Of a stretch of DNA of 14,119 nucleotides, positions 1-6,981 are shown piece after piece. Both the position numbers and the translations under genes were made by a program. Origin of the DNA: an uncultured Anaerococcus sp. (lineage in GTDB: Bacteria > Bacillota > Clostridia > Tissierellales > Peptoniphilaceae). The stretch spans positions 1 to 14,119 of the forward strand of contig CALTXP010000038.1 of the NCBI GenBank assembly GCA_943913325.1, written 5' to 3'. The notes under the pieces were generated by a model that saw nothing but the letters and a program-made list of their open reading frames with translations, had not been told where the DNA came from and made no database searches. Numbering within the stretch: the first letter of the stretch is position 1; every line of letters starts with the position of its first letter.

Positions 1-20
1 ATAATTACGAGGAGGTATAT

Positions 21-173
21 ATGAATTTTAAAAGAGGTATAGTAGTAGCATTTTTAATGATGTTAGCATTAAATTTAGGTTTTAATAACAAAAATGATCG
101 AATCATAGCTAATAGCATAGGAGATATAGATGATTATATTATAGATCAGTACTATGTCATAGAAGATTGCTAA
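21..173 (+). CDS. Small hypothetical peptide, 50 aa, hydrophobic N-terminus
   Basis: I do not recognise this gene. It starts with ATG after a strong ribosome site (AGGAGGT, 10-16) with four bases between, and ends at TAA. The 50-residue product has a basic start (MNFKRG), a hydrophobic stretch at about residues 7-21 (IVVAFLMMLALNLGF), and then a polar, acidic tail rich in Asp, Ile and Tyr that ends in Cys. This looks like a signal peptide or single membrane anchor followed by a short exported tail. It could be a true microprotein, a peptide precursor, or the front of a longer exported protein cut short by a stop codon. Its upstream promoter would lie before the window. The good ribosome site supports translation; nothing supports a function. 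Confidence 0.45.
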   Translation: MNFKRGIVVAFLMMLALNLGFNNKNDRIIANSIGDIDDYIIDQYYVIEDC

Positions 174-530
174 GAATAAATTCTATAAAGTAAAAATAAT
201 ATAATTATCGCTAAGAATTCATAAATATAAGCTATAAAGATTAGAAGCATACGTTAAATTAAATAATGTATATTTTTAATACACTTATATAGTTTGGATT
301 GTGATGAGTAATGATTGTTATAAAAATAAAAAAGAAGAAAAAGGAGCATTTTGCAAATTAATATATTTAATTTATATTATTAGAATACACTATGTTAATC
401 TTTAGATATTCTATTAGGTATTGGAGGTCATCTTTTTAATGTGCATTTAAATAATTTTGAGTTGATCTATATATTTTGCAATAGCTCCTATTTCTATATT
501 GAGACTTTTTAAATTCCTTTATTTTTTATT
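174..530. other. Gene-free AT-rich stretch
   Basis: About 357 bases lie between the small peptide gene and the end of the exonuclease gene. I see no convincing coding region, tRNA, array or strong terminator. A 33-codon frame at 304-405 lacks a ribosome site. The stretch could be decayed sequence, as neither neighbour clearly needs so much spacing. Confidence 0.5.
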
Positions 531-1358
531 TTATAAATTAATCTCCATAACTATAGGTGTATGGTCTTGTCTATCTCCAGAGTCAATCATGTCACTTCTT
601 CTAACTTTATCTTTAATTCTATCACTAACTAAAAAGTAGTCAATTCTCCAACCAGAGTTATTAATTTTACTTGTTTTTACTCTTTGAGCCCACCAAGTGT
701 ATCTATCTTTTACATCACCATTAATATATCTAAATGTATCTGTGAATCCCTTGCTTAAAAGATTAGTAAATCCCTGTCTTTCTTCATCAGTAAAGCCTGC
801 TGACATATGGTTATTTTCTGGATGAGCTAAGTCTATTTCTTTATGTGCTACATTAAAATCCCCTGTAACAATTACGGGTTTTTTCTTATCTAGTTTCTCT
901 AGATACTCAGCAAACTTCTTATCCCACTCTTGACGAAGAGGAAGTCTTAACAATTCTCCTCCTGCGTTTGGAGTATAAACTTGTATAAAATAGTAGTTTT
1001 CAAATTCTAAATTTACTATCCTACCTTCTAGATCCATAGGATCTGGAGCACCTATAAATGGAAAATCAGTATCTACATTTAGCTCTTTTTTATAAAGGGT
1101 CATACATCCAGCATATGATTTTCTAGCACCTTCTTGGGAATTGACATTTACATAAGAATACTCAGGAAAAAACTCTTCTAATTTTGCCTTGTGCTTTTTG
1201 CTAAGTCCTGTCCTTGGAAGCTTTGTTTCTTGAAATGCTATAACATCAGGATTTTCTACTTTTATTGTCTTAAAAACTTCACGAGTCATAATAGCTCTAT
1301 TAGAATCACCAGTTAGGGCAGCATTGAGCGAATCTATATTCCATGAAATAAATTTCAA
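531..1358 (-). CDS. xth: Exodeoxyribonuclease III (AP endonuclease)
   Basis: This is a 275-residue exonuclease III/AP endonuclease of the endonuclease-exonuclease-phosphatase fold, expected to cut DNA 5' of abasic sites and trim 3' ends in base excision repair in the cytoplasm. Family motifs are complete: N7 in the opening SWNIDSLN, the metal ligand E44 in QETK, D167 and N169 in GDFN, D240 in WRIDYF, and the closing D265-H266 pair in DHTP. Length is normal for the family. The start codon is TTG (plus-strand CAA at 1356-1358). It is chosen because the family N-terminus MKFISWN begins exactly there, AAGGAGA lies just upstream, and the next ATG would remove the first motif. It is transcribed away from the surface protein gene from its own promoter. 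Confidence 0.93.
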   Translation of the reverse strand: MKFISWNIDSLNAALTGDSNRAIMTREVFKTIKVENPDVIAFQETKLPRTGLSKKHKAKLEEFFPEYSYVNVNSQEGARKSYAGCMTLYKKELNVDTDFPFIGAPDPMDLEGRIVNLEFENYYFIQVYTPNAGGELLRLPLRQEWDKKFAEYLEKLDKKKPVIVTGDFNVAHKEIDLAHPENNHMSAGFTDEERQGFTNLLSKGFTDTFRYINGDVKDRYTWWAQRVKTSKINNSGWRIDYFLVSDRIKDKVRRSDMIDSGDRQDHTPIVMEINL

Positions 1359-1398
1359 ATTAGTCTCCTTTTAAGTTTAAGTTTTGGGTATATGTAAT

Positions 1399-1426
1399 AT
1401 TATAGAGGATGTATTAGTAAATTCAA
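1399..1426 (-). promoter_or_regulatory. Promoter of the exonuclease III gene
   Basis: Read on the minus strand, TTGAAT (plus 1421-1426) is followed after 16 bp by a perfect TATAAT (plus 1399-1404), about 40 bp before the TTG start. This fits a housekeeping sigma-70/sigma-A promoter. Confidence 0.65.
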
Positions 1427-1438
1427 GATTTCTTTACA

Positions 1439-1465
1439 TTGATTTAACAAGTTAGATGTTATGAT
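1439..1465 (+). promoter_or_regulatory. Possible promoter of the surface protein gene
   Basis: TTGATT (1439-1444) and TATGAT (1460-1465) lie 15 bp apart, 23 bases before the ATG. The spacing is short, and TTTACA at 1433-1438 is an alternative -35 but too far away. The intergenic region must contain a forward promoter because the upstream gene points the other way, but the exact boxes are uncertain. Confidence 0.3.
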
Positions 1466-1488
1466 GAAGAAAATATAAGGAGGATTAT

Positions 1489-2856
1489 ATGAATAAGAAA
1501 GTTTTAAGTGCTAGCTTATGTGCCTGCCTAGTATTAGGAGCATATACTAATGCTGATGCAAGTGAAACAAATACACTAAAAGAGTCTCCAGTAGAAAGTC
1601 AAGAAACTAATGAAAGTCACAATTATCTTTTTAAGATAAGTGAAGTGAATGATAAAGAAGTTAAACTTACTTATACAGGTGAGTCTAAAGAAGATTCTAT
1701 TGAAAAAGATTTAGAAAATGAAAAATCTCTAACTCTTGATAAGAGTATGTTTGAAGATAACATAGAAGAGAAAGATATGTACGAAATCAAGAGTAATAAA
1801 GATTTGAAAGATATAAAGAAAGACAATATCAAAAAAGAAGATATTAAGCTTTATACTAAGTATGAAAAACCAGTAAATATGGATAAAGATAAGTTACCTA
1901 AAGATAGTAAAGAAGCTATATTTGAAGTAAAAGATTTAGGTGATGAAACTTCACAAACAGCTACTATATTTGAAGTAGATAATCCAGATAATCTGTATAC
2001 AGTATCCTATGATGATTTAAGAGATGAAGATGTTAAAGTTGGAGATCAATATAAAATATATTCTGATGGTGTAGTTTTGGAGTCTTATCCAGCTCAATTT
2101 GGGAAAATATATAGGGCAGAAAAACAAGATCAAGACTCTAAAGATAATAATAATGAAGATCAAAAGATGGATAAGACTCTAGAATTTGAAGTTACTGAAA
2201 TAAATGATGGAGCTGCAACTGTTGCTGAAGTAGGCAATAAAGATAATGTTTATACTATAAGCTTTGAAGAATTAAAAGATAAAAATCCAGAAATTGGAGA
2301 TAAATATAAGATTCATTGGAATGGAATCTCTATGAAATCTTATCCAGCTCAATTTGGAGAAATATTTGATGTAGAAAAAATCAATAACGAAGCTGAAACA
2401 AATAAAGATGAGCTTAAGAAAGCTATAGCTGAAGCCGAAAAAATTAATTTAAAAGATAAGGATTACACTAGTGAGGATATAGATATATTTAAACAAGCTT
2501 ATGATGAAGCTGTTAAGGTAAATGAAGATTCTTCAGCTAGCAAAGAGGCTATTGATAATGCAAAAGATAATCTTAATAAAGCAATAGAAACTTTAAAAGC
2601 AAGAAGACAAGAAGAGAATAAAAAAACTGATAATAAAAATATTGATAAAGAGAAGATAGATAAGCCAGCGGAAAGAAAAGAAGAGGATAAGAATGATCCT
2701 AAAACTATAGGAGCTAAAAAAATAGAGGATAATGCTAAAGATAATAATGATAAAAAAGTAGGATTTGGAAATCCAAGAACTGGTATAGAATCATTATCAC
2801 CTCTTTTAGGGGTGATTGCTGTTTCAGCTGGATTACTTAAAAAAAGTAAAAAATAG
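1489..2856 (+). CDS. Sortase-anchored surface protein with repeats and a FIVAR-like segment
   Basis: This 455-residue exported protein is predicted to be attached to the cell wall. A signal peptide fills residues 1-24 (cleavage near NADA/SE). Residues 145-211 and 232-297 form two related units, each with a VGDxYKI-like turn followed by SYPAQFG; the second copies 20 bases of the first exactly (2083-2102 and 2338-2357). Residues 45-125 look like a third, diverged unit. Residues about 303-370 are a helical segment like the FIVAR module of Gram-positive surface proteins. A long Lys/Asp/Asn-rich spacer leads to the sorting signal: NPRTG at 428-432, a hydrophobic stretch 434-450 and the tail KKSKK. 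The NPRTG motif departs from LPxTG. The strong AAGGAGGA (1477-1484) sets the start. The repeat units resemble DUF3221-like modules. Ligand and role are unknown; adhesion is a guess. Confidence 0.8.
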   Translation: MNKKVLSASLCACLVLGAYTNADASETNTLKESPVESQETNESHNYLFKISEVNDKEVKLTYTGESKEDSIEKDLENEKSLTLDKSMFEDNIEEKDMYEIKSNKDLKDIKKDNIKKEDIKLYTKYEKPVNMDKDKLPKDSKEAIFEVKDLGDETSQTATIFEVDNPDNLYTVSYDDLRDEDVKVGDQYKIYSDGVVLESYPAQFGKIYRAEKQDQDSKDNNNEDQKMDKTLEFEVTEINDGAATVAEVGNKDNVYTISFEELKDKNPEIGDKYKIHWNGISMKSYPAQFGEIFDVEKINNEAETNKDELKKAIAEAEKINLKDKDYTSEDIDIFKQAYDEAVKVNEDSSASKEAIDNAKDNLNKAIETLKARRQEENKKTDNKNIDKEKIDKPAERKEEDKNDPKTIGAKKIEDNAKDNNDKKVGFGNPRTGIESLSPLLGVIAVSAGLLKKSKK

Positions 2857-2867
2857 AATGTTTTTAG

Positions 2868-2905
2868 ATAAAATGCAGGTAGATTAGCTATCTGCATTTT
2901 ATTTT
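2868..2905 (+). terminator. Intrinsic terminator after the surface protein gene
   Basis: The arms AAAATGCAGGTAG (2870-2882) and CTATCTGCATTTT (2888-2900) pair over 13 bp with one G-U pair and a 5-base loop. The stem can extend by two A-T pairs and ends in a T-rich run. It closes the surface protein transcript just before the next promoter. Confidence 0.85.
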
Positions 2906-2918
2906 GCACTTGTTTATA

Positions 2919-2927
2919 TGCTATAAT
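2919..2927 (+). promoter_or_regulatory. Extended -10 promoter placing the start site on the ATG
   Basis: TGCTATAAT is a perfect extended -10 (TGnTATAAT). The TATAAT hexamer (2922-2927) is followed by six bases and then the ATG at 2934, so the predicted transcription start is the A of the start codon. No good -35 stands 17 bp upstream, as is usual for extended -10 promoters. Confidence 0.6.
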
Positions 2928-2933
2928 AATCTT

Positions 2934-3833
2934 ATGAAACTTACAGCATATGAAAATATAAGACTTGATAAGTTTATATCAGATGAGTTTGAAGAAGTAC
3001 CTCGTGAAAAGATAAAAAATTTTATCAAGGATAAGAAAATAAAAGTTAATAATGAAAATAAAAAACCAAGCTATAAGCTAGAAATTGATGATGAGATAGA
3101 GATAGATGATAAACTTTTTGAAGTTCCTGTTATTAAAGCGGAAAATATGGATCTTAACATTGTATATGAAAATGATGATTATGCCATTATAGATAAGGAT
3201 AGTAATGTAATAGTTCATCCAGCAGGTTCTATTATAACAGGAACCCTTGTAAATGGACTATTATATCGATATGGATATGATGGGCTTTCTCATATAGGTG
3301 GAGATGACAGACCTGGTATTGTCCACAGGCTTGATAAAGATACTACAGGACTTATGGTTATAGCAAAAAATAATGAATCATATAAATATCTTAAGTCTCT
3401 TTTTGAAAAGAGATTAGTAGATAAGGAATATTTAGCAATTGTACACGGGAATTTTGAAAATAAAAAAGGTAGGATAGAAAGCTTTATGGATAGAGATAGC
3501 AAGGATCGAAGAAAGATGGCTGTCACTGCAAATGGCCGAAAGGCCATATCTGAATATGAAGTTATAAAGGAAGTTCCTGCTTATTCACTAGTAAAGATAC
3601 ATATTATAACTGGTCGAACCCATCAAATTAGGGTTCATATGACATATCTTAATCACCCTCTAGTGGGGGATCCAGTTTATGGGAATGTAAAAAATAACTT
3701 TAATTTAGATCATCAATTACTTCATTGTACTTATTTAGGATTTACAGATCAGACTGGAGAATATGTAAACTTTTCTGCAAATCCCCATCAAACTTTTCTT
3801 AAATATCAAAATGTTTTAGGACTTGGAGAATAG
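2934..3833 (+). CDS. RluA-family 23S rRNA-type pseudouridine synthase
   Basis: This 299-residue enzyme converts specific uridines in RNA, probably 23S rRNA, to pseudouridine. An S4 RNA-binding domain covers about residues 1-60 (LDKFISDEF, followed by KKIKVNN). The catalytic domain carries the RluA signature HRLDKDTTG with the nucleophile Asp134, and later RTHQIRVH and HPLVGDPVYG. Length is normal for RluD-like members. The start chosen is ATG 2934 rather than an upstream in-frame TTG at 2904, because the S4 domain begins directly after ATG and the TTG lies in the terminator tail. There is no ribosome site, and the promoter predicts a leaderless mRNA. Substrate position cannot be read from sequence. 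The comM-like gene starts one base after its stop. Confidence 0.9.
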   Translation: MKLTAYENIRLDKFISDEFEEVPREKIKNFIKDKKIKVNNENKKPSYKLEIDDEIEIDDKLFEVPVIKAENMDLNIVYENDDYAIIDKDSNVIVHPAGSIITGTLVNGLLYRYGYDGLSHIGGDDRPGIVHRLDKDTTGLMVIAKNNESYKYLKSLFEKRLVDKEYLAIVHGNFENKKGRIESFMDRDSKDRRKMAVTANGRKAISEYEVIKEVPAYSLVKIHIITGRTHQIRVHMTYLNHPLVGDPVYGNVKNNFNLDHQLLHCTYLGFTDQTGEYVNFSANPHQTFLKYQNVLGLGE

Positions 3834-3834
3834 A

Positions 3835-5364
3835 ATGTACTCAAAAACTAACACTTGTTCACTATTAGGCCTATCCGGTCATTTAGTAGAGGTAGAAAGT
3901 GATATAACAAATGGAATGCCTAAATTTTTGATAGTAGGCTTACCAGATTCCACAATTTCAGAATCAAAAGAAAGGGTGAGAGTTGCTATAAATAATTCTG
4001 GTTATTCCTTTCCTCCTGGAAGAATAACTGTAAACTTATCGCCAGCTGACCTTAAGAAAGAAGGAACACAACTAGACTTGCCAATAGCAGTTTCTCTTTT
4101 AAGTTCTATGGGAGTTATCACTTATTCTTATGATGACTATGTATTTTTAGGTGAATTATCCTTAGATGGGAGAATTATTCCAGTAAGAGGTGCACTAGCC
4201 ATGGTTATTTCTATGCGTGAGCTTGGTTTTAAGAAATTTATAGTAGCAGAGGAAAATAAGGATGAATGCGCAATCATAAAAGATGTAGACATATTGCCAT
4301 TTAAAAACTTAAATGACTTGGTAGCTTTTTTAAATAAAGAAAAAGAAGTAAAGGCATATGAACTTGATTTATCCAAGGTAAATAATGAAGTTTATTATGA
4401 TGTTGATTTTTCAGATATTAAAGGTCAAGAGAGTTTAAAAAGAGCCTTACAGATAGCTGCAGCAGGGAATCACAATGTATTAATGATAGGGCCACCAGGA
4501 AGTGGGAAGACTTTTTCAGCAAAACACTTACCTACAATTCTTCCAGATATGAGCTTTGATGAGAAGGTAGAAGTAACAAAAATTTACTCAATAATGGGAC
4601 TTTTAGATAAAGGAAATTTAGTTAACGAAAGACCATTTAGAAGCCCACATCATTCTGCAAGCGAAGTTGCTTTAATAGGTGGAGGTCATTCTATACCAAA
4701 ACCTGGAGAAATATCCCTTGCCCATCGTGGAGTCCTATTTTTAGATGAATTTCCAGAATTTAATAAAAAAACAATAGAAGCACTTAGGGAGCCATTAGAA
4801 AACCGTGAAATAAATATTTCTCGTGCTCAAGCAAGTCTAAAGTATCCATCAGATTTTATACTAATAGCTGCCATGAATCCTTGTCCTTGTGGAAATTATG
4901 GTAACCCATTAAAAGAATGTACTTGTTCGCAAAATGAGATTAGAAGGTACTTAAATAAAATATCAGCACCTATATTAGATAGGATTGACATACATATAGA
5001 GATATCACCTGTGAAATATGATGACTTAAAAAGTAATTCTCCTTCTAAATCTTCAAAAGAATTAAAAGAAGAAGTAGTAGGAGCGAGAAAAGTTCAAGAA
5101 GAGCGCTATAAAGATGAGAAAGTATCATCAAATTCAGATCTTTCCACAGCTCTAATGAAAAAGTATATAAAACTTAACCCAGAAGTAGAAAAAATAGCAA
5201 AAATGGCTTTTGATAAATATAATTTTTCAGTAAGAAGTTTTAATAAAGTCATAAAGATGGCGAGAACTATAGCTGATTTAGAAGCAAGTTCTGAAATTGA
5301 ACAAAAGCACCTACTAGAAGCAGTTAGATATAGATCATTAGATGATAAATATTGGAGTAACTAA
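3835..5364 (+). CDS. comM: ComM/YifB-family AAA+ ATPase (Mg-chelatase-like)
   Basis: This 509-residue protein belongs to the YifB/ComM family. Members act as hexameric helicases that promote branch migration when transformed DNA is integrated. The N-terminal ChlI-like domain spans about residues 1-170 (VGLPDSTISESKERVRVA, NLSPADLKKEG). The AAA+ core has Walker A GPPGSGKT at 219-226, Walker B LFLDEF near 301-306, and the Cys-rich CPCGNYG followed by CTCS typical of the family. A Mg-chelatase C-terminal domain ends the protein (about 410-505). The start is ATG 3835 with GGAG (3825-3828) inside the end of the previous gene; a frame-compatible TTG at 3823 is less likely. The one-base gap to the pseudouridine synthase implies co-transcription. 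A broken pilus/competence ATPase lies downstream, so whether natural transformation still works here is open. Confidence 0.92.
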   Translation: MYSKTNTCSLLGLSGHLVEVESDITNGMPKFLIVGLPDSTISESKERVRVAINNSGYSFPPGRITVNLSPADLKKEGTQLDLPIAVSLLSSMGVITYSYDDYVFLGELSLDGRIIPVRGALAMVISMRELGFKKFIVAEENKDECAIIKDVDILPFKNLNDLVAFLNKEKEVKAYELDLSKVNNEVYYDVDFSDIKGQESLKRALQIAAAGNHNVLMIGPPGSGKTFSAKHLPTILPDMSFDEKVEVTKIYSIMGLLDKGNLVNERPFRSPHHSASEVALIGGGHSIPKPGEISLAHRGVLFLDEFPEFNKKTIEALREPLENREINISRAQASLKYPSDFILIAAMNPCPCGNYGNPLKECTCSQNEIRRYLNKISAPILDRIDIHIEISPVKYDDLKSNSPSKSSKELKEEVVGARKVQEERYKDEKVSSNSDLSTALMKKYIKLNPEVEKIAKMAFDKYNFSVRSFNKVIKMARTIADLEASSEIEQKHLLEAVRYRSLDDKYWSN

Positions 5365-5393
5365 ATTAATAAGATCATTTACTAGGAGATGTT

Positions 5394-5930
5394 ATGGACT
5401 ATTATAAATTAAATGTATGTGGACTAGAAAGAAACTTACCAATTATACAAATATCTGATAACTTGAAGATTGCATCATTTGTTTTGCTAGGAGATACAGA
5501 GCTTTCCACAAAGGCAGGATACGAATTAAGTAAAAAGATTGATTGTGATATAATCCTTACAGCAGAGGCAAAGGGAATAGAGCTTGCTCATGAAATAGCA
5601 AGAAATTTAGGCGAGGAAGATTTTATAGTGGCAAGAAAATCTTTAAAGTCCTATATGAATGATTCAATAAATATAGAAGTAAATTCTATAACAACTAAAA
5701 ATACCCAAAAACTATTTTTGGATTCTAAAGATGCTGATAAAATAAAAGGAAATAGAGTAGCCTTAGTGGATGATGTTATATCAACTGGGGAATCTATGAG
5801 TGCATTAGAAGCCTTGGTAGAAAAAGCAGGCGGAAGAGTAGTACAAAAATTGGCTATTCTTGCAGAAGGGGATGCAGCGGATAGAGAAGATATTATATAT
5901 TTAGAAAAACTTCCTATTTTTAAAAATTAA
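5394..5930 (+). CDS. APRT-like type I phosphoribosyltransferase
   Basis: This 178-residue type I phosphoribosyltransferase probably joins a purine base to PRPP in cytoplasmic nucleotide salvage. The PRPP-binding loop is clear: VALVDDVISTG at residues 122-132, with the acidic pair D126-D127. An upstream ILTAEAKGIELAHEIA segment corresponds to the pyrophosphate-contacting region of adenine and xanthine phosphoribosyltransferases, and VARKSLKSYM follows. Length matches APRT (about 170-180). Overall similarity to canonical Apt is partial, so the base used (adenine, xanthine or other) is not settled. AGGAG at 5384-5388 sets the ATG start. It lies 29 bases after comM with no terminator between, so the two are likely co-transcribed. 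Confidence 0.75.
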   Translation: MDYYKLNVCGLERNLPIIQISDNLKIASFVLLGDTELSTKAGYELSKKIDCDIILTAEAKGIELAHEIARNLGEEDFIVARKSLKSYMNDSINIEVNSITTKNTQKLFLDSKDADKIKGNRVALVDDVISTGESMSALEALVEKAGGRVVQKLAILAEGDAADREDIIYLEKLPIFKN

Positions 5931-5979
5931 GCGTAAGTTTAAATATATTATCTTTTGTAGGATAAGTATTGGAGTAATT

Positions 5980-6540
5980 ATGTTAGATCAACGTGATATA
6001 AATATAGATATTGATAAATTTATTTATAGCCTATTTGATTTTGCTCTTAATAATAAGGCAAGTGATATTCATATAGAGCCAGAAGAAACTTATGCTAGAG
6101 TTAGGGTAAGGATTGATGGTAGACTTAATGAAATATTACATATAAATAAAGACAACTATGAAAAACTTATATCAAAGTTAAAATTATTATCTAATATGGA
6201 TATAAGCGAGCATAGGAGACCTCAAGATAGTAGTTTGAAGTTAGATGTTTATCAAAATATAGACTTTAGAGTATCTTCTATAGGAACTATAAATGGAGAG
6301 AAGTTAGTTATAAGAATACTTTCTTTAGAAAGTCATAAAAGTAATGCCAATCTCTTAGGATTTAATGAAAAGTCTAAAGTAAGTTTAAGAGATGCTCTAA
6401 AAAAGAGAAGTGGAATGCTTATATTTTCAGGACCAACAGGTTCAGGGGAGAATAGTATAATAGTGACAGATACAATAATTAAGTTAAATCAAGGTTTAAA
6501 GGCTTCCACAAAATTTTTAAACAAAATGATTTTAATTTGA
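5980..6540 (+). pseudogene. Truncated GspE/PilB/ComGA-type secretion ATPase
   Basis: The reading frame encodes the N-terminal part of a type II secretion/type IV pilus/competence ATPase. Hallmarks are ASDIHIEPEE near residues 27-36, RVRIDGRLNEI, and DISEHRRPQDS. The ATP site is damaged: Walker A reads GPTGSGENS at 151-159, so the essential Lys is Glu157 (one A-to-G change at 6448) and the next Thr/Ser is Asn. After this the sequence quickly loses family resemblance and stops at residue 186, without the Asp box, Walker B or His box of full members (usually 350 residues or more). GGAG at 5971-5974 precedes the ATG. It lies where host genes give way to the conjugative element, so insertion or later decay may have removed the 3' half. 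It is very unlikely to be an active ATPase. Confidence 0.8.
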
Positions 6541-6605
6541 ATCTGTCATCTTTTTGTTGAATTCACAAAATAAATTTAATTTAGGTAAAAAGGATTGAAG
6601 AGGAT

Positions 6606-6896
6606 ATGATAATAGTTAGAGTAATTTTTAAAATCATACTTTTTCCTATTAGTATAGCACTAAGTATTATTGCTATGTTTTTAACTTTTATATTGGGACT
6701 TAGTACGGTATTTTTTAAATTAATATCTTTTATTGCAATAATGGGTTTTTTAGGATCTGTTATTAACGGAGAAAAAAATCTTGCAGTTGAAGCCATTATA
6801 TTAGCATTTCTTTTTAGTCCTTATGGAATTCCAGCGTTAGGATATGTTGTAGTAGAATTAATAAAAGAGGTGAATGAAAAAATAAAATTAATATAA
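6606..6896 (+). CDS. CD1845-family small membrane protein
   Basis: This 96-residue protein is strongly hydrophobic: about residues 4-50 form one or two membrane segments, and 62-85 another. The motif FLFSPYGIPALGYVVVELI near the C-terminus matches the small CD1845-family proteins found in clostridial conjugative transposons. I recognise it by its overall pattern (basic start, two hydrophobic blocks, SPxGxPAL, short charged tail). Its molecular role is unknown. It marks the start of the element in this window and is separated from repA by a terminator. The ribosome site is modest: AAGGA about 11 bases upstream, or GAAGAGGA abutting the ATG. Confidence 0.7.
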   Translation: MIIVRVIFKIILFPISIALSIIAMFLTFILGLSTVFFKLISFIAIMGFLGSVINGEKNLAVEAIILAFLFSPYGIPALGYVVVELIKEVNEKIKLI

Positions 6897-6919
6897 AAAC
6901 AAAACATAAAAATTAATTC

Positions 6920-6957
6920 AAGAAGAGATAGCAAATTAAGATATGCTGTCTCTTTTT
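6920..6957 (+). terminator. Intrinsic terminator or attenuator directly upstream of repA
   Basis: AAGAGATAGCA (6923-6933) and TGCTGTCTCTT (6944-6954) pair over 11 bp with one G-U pair and a 10-base loop. Outer A-T/G-U pairs extend the stem into a TTTTT run (6953-6957). It lies only about 25 bases before the repA ATG, which leaves no room for a promoter between them. Confidence 0.8.
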
Positions 6958-6981
6958 CTGTACTAAGAAAGGGGGTGTAAG

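Noticed and set aside
304..405. A 33-codon forward frame in the gene-free stretch
   Set aside because: There is no ribosome site, the content is low-complexity Lys/Ile-rich as expected from AT-rich DNA, and no recognisable motif is present.
2499..2909. A minus-strand frame of 136 codons opposite the surface protein gene
   Set aside because: It mirrors the Lys/Asp-rich repeats of the real gene, giving a Ser/Leu/Phe-rich product with no start signals, and it overlaps the terminator.
6551..6575. Inverted repeat TTTTGT/ACAAAA near the ICE edge as a terminator or att site
   Set aside because: The six-base A/T-rich arms are expected by chance here, there is no T-run after them, and the other ICE end is not available for comparison.
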